Positions 23,914 through 32,982 of a stretch of DNA of 64,000 bases are shown piece after piece (within the stretch, counting starts at the first letter, position 1; the number at the start of each line of letters is the position of its first letter). The DNA is from Clostridiales bacterium UBA4039 (GTDB lineage Bacteria; Bacillota; Clostridia; Lachnospirales; Vallitaleaceae). The notes under the pieces are model-generated. The model was given only the letters and a program-made list of their open reading frames with translations. It searched no databases and had not been told where the DNA came from. The stretch covers positions 1-64,000 of the forward strand of contig DGAD01000008.1 in NCBI GenBank assembly GCA_002382805.1, given 5' to 3'. The position numbers and the translations under genes were made by a program.

Positions 23914-24887
23914 AAAGCCTCACCTTTTCCTAGAAATGCATTAAATATTTTGGGATAAGGAGCTATAAATTGTTGCTTATTCAAATAAGCGAGAGGTTCT
24001 TCGATATGTAAAAAAGTATAGGAACAACTATGCAAAAGTTGGTTTTGAACACCATATTTTTTATAAAAATATGTATTCTTATCTTCAATACCATACTTTA
24101 GATCACCAATGATCGGGTGATGAATACTCGATAGATGGTGGCGAATTTGATGGGTTTTACCCGTCATTAGTTGGACTTCAACTAACGTCCAATCTTCATC
24201 CGAATCATATGTCATCGGATGGATAATAGTATGGATATAATCTCCAGATACGTTAGAAACCATACGCACCTGGTTATCCCTACCTTTTTTTTGATATCCT
24301 TTTAGCTCAATGGTTGCATCAAGTCGCCCAAGCACAATCGCTCGGTAGCGCTTATCGACTTGGTGGGACTTAATGCTTTGATTTATATTACGTAGTGCCA
24401 ATGCATTCTTACCAATCAGTATTAATCCCGTTGTATTGCGATCAAGACGATTACATACGCCGTATCGGTCCAACACATCTTGATAGACAATGTTGTTCTT
24501 TTTAGCATAAGCGCTATATTGATCTACAATGTTATCATCTTTACCATTAGGTTGTGATAAGATTGCCTTAGGTTTATTATACACTAAGATATGTTCATCT
24601 TCATAGATAATATTTTCCTGAAGTAACGGCAATTGATTTTTTATTGCTTCTGGTTCGGATGTATCACCTGCGCTAAACTTTTGAAAGGTTTCTTTTGAAA
24701 AATAAAATTGAATTTCGTCGTTAAGCGCACACCGTTCATCCCCTTTGATTTTTTTTCCGTTAAGCACAATATTCTTCTTGCGAAACATTTTAAAAACAAA
24801 AGATTTTTTGGCATTTTTTAAAACCTTAAAACAAATTTTATCGATACGTTCTCCTGCATATTGGTTTGTGATTTTTATTGATTCCAT
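23910..24887 (-). CDS. RluA-family 23S rRNA/tRNA pseudouridine synthase
   Basis: 325 aa. An S4-like RNA-binding domain (about 1-75: FKVLKNAKKSFVFKMFRKKNIVLNGKKIKGDE) precedes the RluA catalytic domain. The active-site Asp is in YGVCNRLDRNTTGLILIGKN (near residue 148). The later QIRHHLSSIHHPIIGD is typical. RluC/RluD-type target sites cannot be assigned. The Shine-Dalgarno is weak (TTGGAT). It is the third gene downstream of dut. Confidence 0.9.
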   Translation of the reverse strand: MESIKITNQYAGERIDKICFKVLKNAKKSFVFKMFRKKNIVLNGKKIKGDERCALNDEIQFYFSKETFQKFSAGDTSEPEAIKNQLPLLQENIIYEDEHILVYNKPKAILSQPNGKDDNIVDQYSAYAKKNNIVYQDVLDRYGVCNRLDRNTTGLILIGKNALALRNINQSIKSHQVDKRYRAIVLGRLDATIELKGYQKKGRDNQVRMVSNVSGDYIHTIIHPMTYDSDEDWTLVEVQLMTGKTHQIRHHLSSIHHPIIGDLKYGIEDKNTYFYKKYGVQNQLLHSCSYTFLHIEEPLAYLNKQQFIAPYPKIFNAFLGKGEAL

Positions 24888-24903
24888 ATGTGTTATCCAA
24901 TCA

Positions 24904-25491
24904 TTAATGTGCTTTGATGATTAATGCTTCAGCTATACGTTCCATTTTTTCCGAATCCATCTTTTGAGCCTGAGACTTAACATTTGTTTTTAATTGCTTA
25001 TAGAGGCTATCAAAATCATTGTAGATTTTTACAGGCTCATGATGTCCTTTTGGACGAATAATACTTTCAATAATTTGCTTGGTATCTTTAGTATTTTTTT
25101 TCGGTGGGATAAGGATAAATACTCCGACGCAGGTAATAACAATGGCTTCACAAAAATATGTTGTCTTTCCACGGATGATGGGAAGTTCTCCAAGTACAAG
25201 AAATTGTGGACTCAGTTTTTCTAACAATATAAACTGTTCTTCCTCGAGTGGTTTATATCTTGAAAAACTGATAGCTTTTGCAAGATATTGAGCAAAGGGT
25301 AGAATAAGTAACGCACTGACAACCATGAATAATGGTTCAATTTCATAAAAGAGTGTTTTTCCAACACTAAACACAGCCAGGCAAAAAACTAACATAATAA
25401 ACGTCCACTTATAATTGTGTCTTTTTATATATTGGGTATACCCATATTCTCCTCTTAAACGTTGCTTATTTTCCCGTGTGTCCAAATCCAC
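24904..25491 (-). CDS. Hypothetical membrane protein, unrecognised family
   Basis: About 195 aa. Two adjacent hydrophobic segments ([18 protein letters not shown] and [19 protein letters not shown], about 25-65) precede a soluble domain. That domain carries a short hydrophobic strand ([16 protein letters not shown]) and a Lys/Glu-rich end ([19 protein letters not shown]). The start is uncertain: GTG 25491 with GAGGTG five bases upstream is preferred; GTG 25506 and TTG 25485 are alternatives. It overlaps the dut stop by 26 bp, so it is translated with dut. I do not recognise the family. Confidence 0.65.
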   Translation of the reverse strand: MDLDTRENKQRLRGEYGYTQYIKRHNYKWTFIMLVFCLAVFSVGKTLFYEIEPLFMVVSALLILPFAQYLAKAISFSRYKPLEEEQFILLEKLSPQFLVLGELPIIRGKTTYFCEAIVITCVGVFILIPPKKNTKDTKQIIESIIRPKGHHEPVKIYNDFDSLYKQLKTNVKSQAQKMDSEKMERIAEALIIKAH

Positions 25492-25915
25492 CTTCACCTC
25501 GCACACTCTCTTCTAATTGGTTAGTTTCAACAAAAACACCATGAACAATGGGGTTAAAAACCATCTGCGCAATACGCTCTCCATGTTGAATGACAAACCC
25601 CTCACTTCCATGATTAATCATAATAATTTTAATTTCCCCACGATAATCCGCATCAATTGTACCTGGAGAATTGACCAAGGATATCCCATGTTTTAATGCA
25701 AGTCCACTTCTAGGACGTATTTGTGCTTCATAACCATCCGGAATAGCTATCTTTATTCCTGTTGGAACTAAGGTAATCTCTCCTGGTTCAAGTACTTTTT
25801 CCTTGTCTAGGCAAGCATATAAATCCATTCCTGCGGACTGCTCCGTTTGATATTGGGGTAATCCCAGTGTTTTTCCAGCTTCGGTCCGTTCGATAAATAC
25901 ATTGATTTTTTCCAT
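25466..25915 (-). CDS. dut: dUTPase
   Basis: 149 aa trimeric dUTPase. All five motifs are visible: [37 protein letters not shown] and the Gly-rich C-terminal [10 protein letters not shown]. It hydrolyses dUTP to dUMP and pyrophosphate, protecting DNA from uracil. AAGGAG precedes the ATG. It follows the M16 peptidase gene after 21 bp. Confidence 0.97.
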   Translation of the reverse strand: MEKINVFIERTEAGKTLGLPQYQTEQSAGMDLYACLDKEKVLEPGEITLVPTGIKIAIPDGYEAQIRPRSGLALKHGISLVNSPGTIDADYRGEIKIIMINHGSEGFVIQHGERIAQMVFNPIVHGVFVETNQLEESVRGEGGFGHTGK

Positions 25916-25936
25916 GTGTTCTCCTTTGTATGTGTC

Positions 25937-27181
25937 TTAGCCTAATTTATCAATATCAATCTCATTAGGTGTCGCCAATGTAATACTTTCTTTATTTAGA
26001 TTAAAGGTTTCATGTATCAGTCGATTTACATCGTCTAAGGATACATTATTAATCCCTTCAATTAGATCATCCATTGATTTGATGTGTTTTTTTAATAATG
26101 AACCTTTTCCATAATGAGACATTCGTGCTCCCATATTTTCCATACCAATAATAGTATTGCTTTTTAATTGTTCTTTTGTCTCTAATAGCTCCTGTGCAGT
26201 AATGCCTTCAGCTAGTAAAAGCTCCGTCTCTCCACGAATTGCTTCATATAAACGTGGGATTTGGGATGCACTAGTTGCAGCATAGGTCGTAAATAAACCG
26301 GTTTGATAGAAGGTTTCAATATAGCTATATATCGAGTATGCCAAACCTTGTTCTTCTCGAATGCTTTGAAACAAACGGCTATTTAATCCGCCACCGACAA
26401 TTGCGCTCAAAATATTCATTCCATAGACATCCTCATGGAAATAATTAATTGATGGATAGCTGATGGCTAAATGCCCCTGTTCGATATCTTTTTTAAACGC
26501 TTTTTTTCCAGGAACATATACAATAGGTGCCACACGATGTGTTGGCTCTCCTGAGACAATATCCGAAAAAGCTTTTTCTATTTTTTGTGATGCTTGTTCA
26601 AAATCTATTTTACCGACAATGGATATGACAATATTATCCCCGACATAGCGAGATTGAATATAATCTTGCAGCATCGTAGGGTTCATGCTTTTTATCGTAT
26701 CTTTTGTTCCGATGATATTATATCCAATGGCATGATCTGGCCAAACGGTTGAATGCATTTCATCTAAAACAATCTCTTCAGGACTGTCTTCATACATTGA
26801 ATACTCTTCCAGAATAATTCCTTTTTCCTTTTCGATATCTTCTTCATAAAAATTCGAATGTTGAATCATATCGGATAAGATGTCAATGACTTCATCAAGA
26901 TGTTCATCCAGTACATGCGCATAAAAACACACATATTCCTTTGAAGTATATGCGTTAATTCTTCCTCCGATGCGACTCATGGTATCCGCCAATTGTCTAG
27001 CTGTATAGTTTGGCGTTCCTTTAAAAAACATATGCTCGATAAAATGTGTAATTCCATTATTGATCAATGTTTCATCAACAGAGCCGACTTTAATATAGAT
27101 TCCGATCGATACGGAACGGACAAATGGCACTTCTTCGCCAATAACACGTATATGGTTTGAAAGTTCTTTGTTGTATAGCAA
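25937..27181 (-). CDS. M16 family zinc peptidase (YmxG/MlpA-like)
   Basis: 414 aa. The inverted zinc motif HxxEH is at 46-50 (THFIEHMFFKGT), with the downstream Glu in IEKEKGIILEE. A TTG start at 27181 is chosen because AGGAGG lies seven bases before it; no ATG has a site in this position. YmxG-type peptidases lie beside pnp in Bacillota, as here. The substrate is unknown in most of them. Confidence 0.9.
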   Translation of the reverse strand: MLYNKELSNHIRVIGEEVPFVRSVSIGIYIKVGSVDETLINNGITHFIEHMFFKGTPNYTARQLADTMSRIGGRINAYTSKEYVCFYAHVLDEHLDEVIDILSDMIQHSNFYEEDIEKEKGIILEEYSMYEDSPEEIVLDEMHSTVWPDHAIGYNIIGTKDTIKSMNPTMLQDYIQSRYVGDNIVISIVGKIDFEQASQKIEKAFSDIVSGEPTHRVAPIVYVPGKKAFKKDIEQGHLAISYPSINYFHEDVYGMNILSAIVGGGLNSRLFQSIREEQGLAYSIYSYIETFYQTGLFTTYAATSASQIPRLYEAIRGETELLLAEGITAQELLETKEQLKSNTIIGMENMGARMSHYGKGSLLKKHIKSMDDLIEGINNVSLDDVNRLIHETFNLNKESITLATPNEIDIDKLG

Positions 27182-27212
27182 GTATTTCCTCCTATAGCTA
27201 AACATAAATTTC

Positions 27213-27244
27213 AGGGAAAACACAAACAATGTCATGTTTTCCCT
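27213..27244 (-). other. Intergenic hairpin between pnp and the M16 peptidase gene
   Basis: AGGGAAAACA (27213-27222) and TGTTTTCCCT (27235-27244) form a perfect 10-bp stem with a 12-nt loop. On the minus strand it is followed by GAAATTTATG, a weak T-tract. It may be a partial terminator or an mRNA 3'-end stabiliser of pnp. Confidence 0.55.
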
Positions 27245-27279
27245 AAGATTAGCTATTTATTCAATGTTGTCTTTTATGC

Positions 27280-29370
27280 TTAATCTTCTAATAAAGCTTT
27301 TCTTGAAAGATTAATTCGTCCTTGACTATCAATTTCCATAACTTTGACAGAAATGACGTCTCCTACTTGAACGACATCTTCAACTTTGTTGACACGTTCT
27401 TTTGCAAGTTTACTAATATGTACAAGTCCATCTTTACCTGGAGCTAATTCGACAAAAGCACCAAAGTTTGTGATGCGAACAACCGTACCGTTATAGATTG
27501 CTCCCACTTCAATGTCTTTACCAATGGTTTCGATAATATTAAGGGCTTTTTGAACCATTTCATGATCTTCACCACAAATAAATACACGTCCGTCATCTTC
27601 AATATCAATTTTAACACCTGTTTCATCAATAATTCGGTTGATTGTTTTGCCGCGTGGTCCAACAACTTCTCCGATTTTTTCAGGATCAATTAATGTTTGA
27701 ATGATTTTTGGTGCATACGGTGATAGTTCTTTTCTTGCTTCGCTGATACACACATTCATAACATCATCTAAGATAATCATACGAGATTTTTGTGTGTTGT
27801 AGATGGCTTTTTCTACGATTTCATTGGTAAGTCCTTGAACTTTCATGTCCAATTGGATTGCAGTAATACCATCTTTTGTTCCGGCTACTTTAAAGTCCAT
27901 ATCGCCAAAGAAATCTTCTAATCCTTGAATATCTGTTAACAATACAAAGTCATCATCTGTCTCACCGGTTACAAGACCACACGTGATTCCAGCTACTGGC
28001 TTTTTAATTGGAACACCTGCTGCCATTAAGGATAATGAGCTGGCACAAATACTCCCTTGTGATGTCGACCCATTGGAGCTTAAAACTTCAGACACTGTAC
28101 GTATTGCATAGGGGAACTCTTCTTCTGATGGTAATACAGGAACCAATGCTCGCTCCGCCAAAGCTCCATGTCCAATCTCACGTCGACCTGGACCTCTTGA
28201 TGGTCGGCATTCACCTACTGAATAGGATGGGAAATTATAATGATGCATATAACGCTTTCCAGTCACCAAATCATCAAGACCTTCAATACGTTGTGTATCG
28301 CCTAGCGCTCCTAAAGTGGTGATATTTAACACTTGTGTCTCACCACGTGAGAACAATCCACTACCATGAGTTCTTGGTAATATATCAATTTCTGCACTAA
28401 GTGCACGGATTTCGTCTAATGCTCGACCATCTGGACGTTTATGGTCTTTAAGAATCATTTTGCGTACAGTTTTCTTTTGATATTGGTATAAACCTTCATC
28501 AACAAGTGCCAACCAGTCTTCATTTTCGGCATAAGCTTCTTCTAAGCGCTCTTGAAATACACCCAGACGCTCTTGGCGTTGCTGCTTATCATCGGTAAAT
28601 ACCGCTGCTTCCATTTCTTCTGCTGGAATAAGCTCTTTCATTGATGCAAACATTGCTTCTGGGATACCGACAACTTCATATTGTTGTTTTGGTTTTCCTT
28701 CTTTTTCGACAATCGAATTAATAAATGCAACCAATTCTTTATTTAACTCATGTGCCTTAAAAATGGCTTCTATCATAAGCGCTTCAGGAATTTCATTTCC
28801 ATCGGCTTCAATCATTGTGATTTTTTCGGCTGTTGAAAATACAATCAAATTCATGTCGCTTTTTTCGCGCTCTTCTGCGGTTGGATTAAAAACAAGCTCT
28901 CCATCAACCAAACCAACAATAGTCGCACCTGTAGGACCCATAAATGGAATATCTGATATTGCAAGTGCAATGGATGTTCCGTTCATAGCAACAAGTTCGG
29001 GTTGATTATCTTGATCAACACATAATACGGTATTAACAACCGCACAATCGTTTCTGTAATCTTTTGGGAATAATGGACGAATCGGTCGGTCAATTACACG
29101 TGACGTTAATATTGAATTTTCACTTGGACGTCCTTCACGTTTGATAAATCCTCCTGGAATTTTACCGATGGCATAAAACTTTTCTTCATAATCAACACTT
29201 AATGGGAAAAAATCAATTCCCGGTCTTGGTTTTTCAGAAGCAGTTGCTGTAGATAAAACAACGGTTTCTCCATAGGTAACAATACATGCTCCGTTTGCTA
29301 ATCCTGCTACTTTGCCGATTTCAACACTAAGGGTTCTTCCGGCTAGTTCTGTTGAATATACTCTTGACAT
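27280..29370 (-). CDS. pnp: Polyribonucleotide nucleotidyltransferase (PNPase)
   Basis: 696 aa. Two RNase PH domains (1-140 and about 310-540), KH domain (GPRGKTINRIIDETGVKIDIEDDG, about 560-610) and C-terminal S1 domain (GAIYNGTVVRITNFGAFVEL, about 622-690) are in order. It degrades RNA 3' to 5' with phosphate. The gene has its own promoter and a leader hairpin (29391-29478) just after it, suggesting autoregulation as in E. coli. It follows rpsO, but a strong terminator separates them. Confidence 0.97.
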   Translation of the reverse strand: MSRVYSTELAGRTLSVEIGKVAGLANGACIVTYGETVVLSTATASEKPRPGIDFFPLSVDYEEKFYAIGKIPGGFIKREGRPSENSILTSRVIDRPIRPLFPKDYRNDCAVVNTVLCVDQDNQPELVAMNGTSIALAISDIPFMGPTGATIVGLVDGELVFNPTAEEREKSDMNLIVFSTAEKITMIEADGNEIPEALMIEAIFKAHELNKELVAFINSIVEKEGKPKQQYEVVGIPEAMFASMKELIPAEEMEAAVFTDDKQQRQERLGVFQERLEEAYAENEDWLALVDEGLYQYQKKTVRKMILKDHKRPDGRALDEIRALSAEIDILPRTHGSGLFSRGETQVLNITTLGALGDTQRIEGLDDLVTGKRYMHHYNFPSYSVGECRPSRGPGRREIGHGALAERALVPVLPSEEEFPYAIRTVSEVLSSNGSTSQGSICASSLSLMAAGVPIKKPVAGITCGLVTGETDDDFVLLTDIQGLEDFFGDMDFKVAGTKDGITAIQLDMKVQGLTNEIVEKAIYNTQKSRMIILDDVMNVCISEARKELSPYAPKIIQTLIDPEKIGEVVGPRGKTINRIIDETGVKIDIEDDGRVFICGEDHEMVQKALNIIETIGKDIEVGAIYNGTVVRITNFGAFVELAPGKDGLVHISKLAKERVNKVEDVVQVGDVISVKVMEIDSQGRINLSRKALLED

Positions 29371-29390
29371 AAAATGTCTCCTTTCTTTAT

Positions 29391-29478
29391 GCCCTGAGTT
29401 CTTAGTCTTTAGTGTCTATTCTCCACGTCTTTATTTGGAGAACAAAAACTAAAAACTAATAAAATAAAACTTCAGGGC
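29391..29478 (-). promoter_or_regulatory. Long interrupted hairpin in the pnp mRNA leader
   Basis: Paired blocks from outside in: GCCCTGA/TCAGGGC, TTAGT/ACTAA, TTAGT/ACTAA and TTCTCC/GGAGAA, spanning 88 nt. It starts about 5 nt after the predicted transcription start and ends just before the ribosome binding site. In E. coli a long pnp leader hairpin is cut by RNase III and is the basis of PNPase autoregulation; the same here is inference. Confidence 0.7.
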
Positions 29479-29489
29479 GTGTTGTATTA

Positions 29490-29518
29490 ATTATACTCGA
29501 TATGCGACTATTTGTATA
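29490..29518 (-). promoter_or_regulatory. Promoter of pnp
   Basis: The minus strand reads TATACA (29518-29513), 17 bp spacer, TATAAT (29495-29490). The start is expected near 29483, so the transcript begins at the base of the leader hairpin. Confidence 0.6.
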
Positions 29519-29528
29519 GGTTTGACCC

Positions 29529-29561
29529 AAAAAATATAGAGCGGAAAAAATCCGCTCTATA
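29529..29561 (-). terminator. Rho-independent terminator of rpsO
   Basis: TATAGAGCGG/CCGCTCTATA form a 10-bp stem (29535-29544 and 29552-29561). On the minus strand it is followed by TTTTTT. It separates rpsO from pnp. Confidence 0.92.
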
Positions 29562-29565
29562 AAAT

Positions 29566-29829
29566 TTACTTTCTAAGACCTAATCGAGCAATCAATTCAC
29601 GGTATGCTTCAATATCTGTATCTTGTAAGTATCTTAATAAGTTTCTTCTGTGACCAACCATTTTAAGAAGACCACGTCTTGAATGATGATCTTTTTTATG
29701 CATTTTTAAATGCTCATTAAGTTCGTTGATACGTGTTGTTAATAATGCGATTTGAACTTCTGGAGAACCTGTATCGTTTGGTGTTCTACCATAGTCTTTC
29801 ATGATTTGTTGTTTTGTTTCTTTGTTCAT
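29566..29829 (-). CDS. rpsO: Ribosomal protein uS15
   Basis: 87 aa, normal length. Diagnostic features are [12 protein letters not shown], [32 protein letters not shown] and the C-terminal [12 protein letters not shown]. It binds 16S rRNA early in 30S assembly. It is monocistronic, with promoter 29921-29949 and terminator 29529-29561. The leader of about 85 nt could hold an S15 feedback site, but I could not fold one with confidence. Confidence 0.98.
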   Translation of the reverse strand: MNKETKQQIMKDYGRTPNDTGSPEVQIALLTTRINELNEHLKMHKKDHHSRRGLLKMVGHRRNLLRYLQDTDIEAYRELIARLGLRK

Positions 29830-29920
29830 AATATGAACCTCCTTTTGTTTTATAACGCTATTGCCAAGAAATCGGACGGAGATTCCAAACCCCTAGCATT
29901 AGCTTAACTTCCAATTTAAA

Positions 29921-29949
29921 ATAATAGCATACTTCCTCTTGCTTGTAAA
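29921..29949 (-). promoter_or_regulatory. Promoter of rpsO
   Basis: The minus strand reads TTTACA (29949-29944), 17 bp spacer, TATTAT (29926-29921), with TGC before the -10 (extended). Confidence 0.7.
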
Positions 29950-29958
29950 GGAGAAAGC

Positions 29959-30120
29959 TTATTTCTTCTTATTTTTTTTCTTGTTCTTCTTGTCTTTTTT
30001 GTCTTTTTTCTTTTTAGCTTTTTTCTTTTTTGAGGGTTTGTCAAGATCTTTGGTTTCAAGTAATGGACAGTGACTACAATATTTTCCTTTTTTCTTCCAT
30101 TTTCCGCAGCATTTAGCCAT
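29959..30120 (-). CDS. Small Lys-rich protein with a four-cysteine N-terminus
   Basis: 53 aa. The start MAKCCGKWKKKGKYCSHCP is followed by LLETKDLDKPS and a tail of about 23 residues that is almost all Lys with a few Asp/Asn. Four Cys (CC...CxxC) could bind a metal. ATG is preceded by GAAAGGATG. The gene fills the space between ribF and rpsO; its stop lies 10 bp from the rpsO -35. Similar short cysteine/lysine-rich proteins exist in other bacteria, to my memory without a known function. The Lys-rich tail suggests nucleic acid binding, which is inference. Confidence 0.65.
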   Translation of the reverse strand: MAKCCGKWKKKGKYCSHCPLLETKDLDKPSKKKKAKKKKDKKDKKNKKKNKKK

Positions 30121-30133
30121 AGGCTTCATCCTT

Positions 30134-31057
30134 TCAAAGGTTGTAATATGCTCTGAGATCTTTTTCGTCTTCTTTCATTTGAGTGACAAGTTCTTCAAGT
30201 GAATCATACTTTTCCTCGGTGCGTAAAAACTTATGAAATTTTACAAGAATACGTTCGCCGTATATCTCTTGATCAAAATCGATAATGTATGTTTCCACTA
30301 ATATTTCATAGATGTTTTCGTCAATTGTGGGTTTGGTTCCGACATAGGTCAACCCATAGTAGGTTTGTCCAAGGACATCAACCTCGGTTGCATAGATTCC
30401 ATTGCGCGGAAGCTGTTTATGTCCATCCGGCTTAACGTTAGCTGTTGGATACCCTATCGTACGTCCGAGTTTAGCACCTTCAATCACAATGCCGGTTACA
30501 AAATATGGCCGTCCCATTAAGGTCTCGGCTAAGTCCATATCTGCTTCTTGTATCGCTTCCCGTATCCATGTACTGCTAATAATACGATTATTATATGAGA
30601 TTTTTTTCATAGCGTGTAGACTATAGCCATACTCATGTGAATACTGTTCTAGCATTTCAATATTCCCTTTACGCATTTTTCCAAAAGCATAATCTTCACC
30701 AACGACGACTGCTTTGGCGCCTAAGTGTTCATGTAGAATACTTCGAATAAACTCTTCTGGCTCCATACCTGCAGTTTCTTTGGTAAAAGGAAACTGAATA
30801 TAATAATCCATACCTTCATTTTCAGCCACATGTTGTTTTTCCATATCCGTATTGATAAGTGCAACTTCATGTTTTGATAACACATGGGTTGGATGTGGAT
30901 AGAATGTAAAAAAAGCAGTTTTAAGCTGTTGCTCTTTTGCAATTTCTTTTGCTTTAGCTAAAAGTGTTAAATGTCCTTTATGCAAGCCGTCAAAATTTCC
31001 AAGGACAACAACGGTGTTTTTTAAAGTACTTTGTTGAATATCATTAATAAATTTCAT
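30134..31057 (-). CDS. ribF: Bifunctional riboflavin kinase / FAD synthetase RibF
   Basis: 307 aa. N-terminal FMN adenylyltransferase domain with LGNFDGLHKGH (nucleotidyltransferase HxGH-like) and the C-terminal riboflavin kinase domain with GRTIGYPTANV. It makes FMN and FAD from riboflavin. I chose ATG 31057, with GAGG seven bases upstream; a GTG four codons earlier overlaps that site. It follows truB with an 11-bp gap. Confidence 0.95.
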   Translation of the reverse strand: MKFINDIQQSTLKNTVVVLGNFDGLHKGHLTLLAKAKEIAKEQQLKTAFFTFYPHPTHVLSKHEVALINTDMEKQHVAENEGMDYYIQFPFTKETAGMEPEEFIRSILHEHLGAKAVVVGEDYAFGKMRKGNIEMLEQYSHEYGYSLHAMKKISYNNRIISSTWIREAIQEADMDLAETLMGRPYFVTGIVIEGAKLGRTIGYPTANVKPDGHKQLPRNGIYATEVDVLGQTYYGLTYVGTKPTIDENIYEILVETYIIDFDQEIYGERILVKFHKFLRTEEKYDSLEELVTQMKEDEKDLRAYYNL

Positions 31058-31068
31058 CCCATACCTCA

Positions 31069-31998
31069 CTAGTAAAACATTTTTTCAACTCTTAATATTG
31101 GAGTGTCATTCTGTTCATCTATAACATAAAGACCGACAAAACGTTCATTTGAATCATAAAGTCGATACCTTTTATTCTTGGTTATATCAATCGTGTTGAG
31201 TGCTACTTGTTGATTGACGAACACGTTTGAAAGTTTGTTTCCGTTATGAATGCACGCATCATATTCTGATGATACAATAAGCTTAGGGCATTCGTCAAAT
31301 AAGGATTCAATGGAATAAAGCTTTGTCGTTAACTGTTGCTCAAGCATGGCTTGCTTAATCGCCTCTATATGTAATGCATCGTTAATGTTAAACTCGCCAA
31401 CACGGGTTCTAATCAGCTCAGTCATACATGCTCCATAACCTAGTTTTTGTCCGAGGTCGTGGATTAACGTTCGAATATACGTTCCTTTTGAACATGTCAC
31501 ATCAAAACGATAGCAATGGTTCCCTAAGGAAGTAAACTGTTCAATCTGGAAGATGTGTACTAAACGAGGTTCACGTTCAACTTCAATTCCTTGTCGTGCC
31601 AATTCATATAAGCGTTTACCATCTTTTTTTATGGCAGAATACATCGGAGGTACTTGCATATACTCTCCTAAAAAAGTCATCAAAACTTCGTGTACTTTTG
31701 CATCATAAACAGATATCTCTCCATGATACTGATGAAGAACTGTTCCGCTTATATCTTGAGTGTCTGTTTCTATGCCTAGCTGTAGTGTTGCGCGATAGGT
31801 CTTATTCATATTTGTAAGTAAATCAACGACTTTTGTTGCTTTACCTACACAAATAGGTAAAACACCCGTCGCATCCGGATCAAGTGTTCCTGTGTGACCG
31901 ATGCGACGAATATTTAAGATACGTCGTAGTTGTGCAACAACATCAAAAGAGGTCATGCCTTTATCTTTGTATACATTAAGAATTCCGTTCATATGCAT
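31069..31998 (-). CDS. truB: tRNA pseudouridine-55 synthase TruB
   Basis: 309 aa. Catalytic Asp40 lies in GHTGTLDPDATGVLPICVGKATK. Conserved YKDKGMTSFDV and PPMYSAIKKDGKRLYELAR are present. It makes pseudouridine-55 in the T-loop of tRNAs. The start at ATG 31998 (GAGAG seven bases upstream) is slightly preferred over the ATG two codons on. It overlaps the nrnA end by 23 bp. Confidence 0.95.
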   Translation of the reverse strand: MHMNGILNVYKDKGMTSFDVVAQLRRILNIRRIGHTGTLDPDATGVLPICVGKATKVVDLLTNMNKTYRATLQLGIETDTQDISGTVLHQYHGEISVYDAKVHEVLMTFLGEYMQVPPMYSAIKKDGKRLYELARQGIEVEREPRLVHIFQIEQFTSLGNHCYRFDVTCSKGTYIRTLIHDLGQKLGYGACMTELIRTRVGEFNINDALHIEAIKQAMLEQQLTTKLYSIESLFDECPKLIVSSEYDACIHNGNKLSNVFVNQQVALNTIDITKNKRYRLYDSNERFVGLYVIDEQNDTPILRVEKMFY

Positions 31999-32968
31999 CA
32001 ACCAACTCTCTTGTAAATAACTTGACAATATCATTTAATTGTCCGTCTATTGAACATCCGGCGGCTTTCACATGTCCACCACCTTGATATTTTTGTGCAA
32101 TTTCACACACATTAATGCTTGAATTCGAACGAAAGCTAATCTTATATTTATTATAATCTAATCCTAAAATAAAGCAACTAACCTTAGCGGTATCAACTTC
32201 AATAAGCTGATTTACAATCGACTCTGTATCACTTTTTTCAAGAGCATGTTCACACATCTGTTCATAGGAGATGTATGTTAAGACAATATGTCCTTGTTGT
32301 ATAGCTTGAATATTAGAGAGTGCTATTTCAAGTGCCTTTAAAGATTTTAGGGTTTTGGTAAAATATAGCTTATTGATCAAAAATGTTTGATTGACACCAC
32401 CATCAACTAGTTTAGCCGCTATAAGATGGGTTTCTTTACGGGTACAGTCATGTTTAAAAAGTCCTGTATCGTAGATAATCCCTGTGTACAGTGCTGTTGC
32501 TACGTTCAAATCTTGAATAGTGCCATTTTTTTCTAGATTAAGCATCATTCCGATGACTTCGCAAGTAGAACTTGCATCGACATCGACATGTTGATAATCA
32601 CCAAAATGCGTGTTGCTGCTATGATGATCAATGTTAAACGTACATGTTGCTTTATTAAAAAGCTCAAGGAAAGGTTCAATTCGACTTAAGTCTCCTGAAT
32701 CAACAACAATAAGTTGATATGGAGCATTAAGGAGACTTTCTTTGTTCTGCTGATATTCCTCTTGAGTGATAATATCAGCATAGCCCTTTAAAAAATCATA
32801 GCCTCGTGGCCTATTTTCAAGCACAACGCTTACACGATATCCTGTATGATCTAAGAGATGATACATTGCCAAAGCAGCTCCAATACAATCGCCATCAGGA
32901 TGAATATGCCCTGTAATATAGACATGCTCATCCATTGACAAGTGCGTAGTTAAATCAACGTAGTTCAT
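31976..32968 (-). CDS. nrnA: DHH-family bifunctional oligoribonuclease/PAP phosphatase NrnA
   Basis: 330 aa. The DHH domain has GHIHPDGDCIGAALA, VVDSGD and the DHH motif (NIDHHSSNTHFGD). The C-terminal DHHA1 domain has GGGHVKAAG. It degrades nanoRNAs and pAp in Bacillota. It lies between rbfA and truB, the standard location. AGGTGATAAA precedes the ATG. Confidence 0.93.
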   Translation of the reverse strand: MNYVDLTTHLSMDEHVYITGHIHPDGDCIGAALAMYHLLDHTGYRVSVVLENRPRGYDFLKGYADIITQEEYQQNKESLLNAPYQLIVVDSGDLSRIEPFLELFNKATCTFNIDHHSSNTHFGDYQHVDVDASSTCEVIGMMLNLEKNGTIQDLNVATALYTGIIYDTGLFKHDCTRKETHLIAAKLVDGGVNQTFLINKLYFTKTLKSLKALEIALSNIQAIQQGHIVLTYISYEQMCEHALEKSDTESIVNQLIEVDTAKVSCFILGLDYNKYKISFRSNSSINVCEIAQKYQGGGHVKAAGCSIDGQLNDIVKLFTRELVDAYERNS

Positions 32969-32982
32969 TTTATCACCTGCTC

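Noticed and set aside
27213..27244. Hairpin downstream of pnp as a strong terminator
   Set aside because: The stem is perfect, but the following minus-strand bases are only weakly T-rich; reported as an intergenic hairpin instead.
29830..29914. An S15 autoregulatory fold in the rpsO leader
   Set aside because: Some partial complementarity (GAATC/GATT) exists, but I could not build a convincing pseudoknot or junction by eye.
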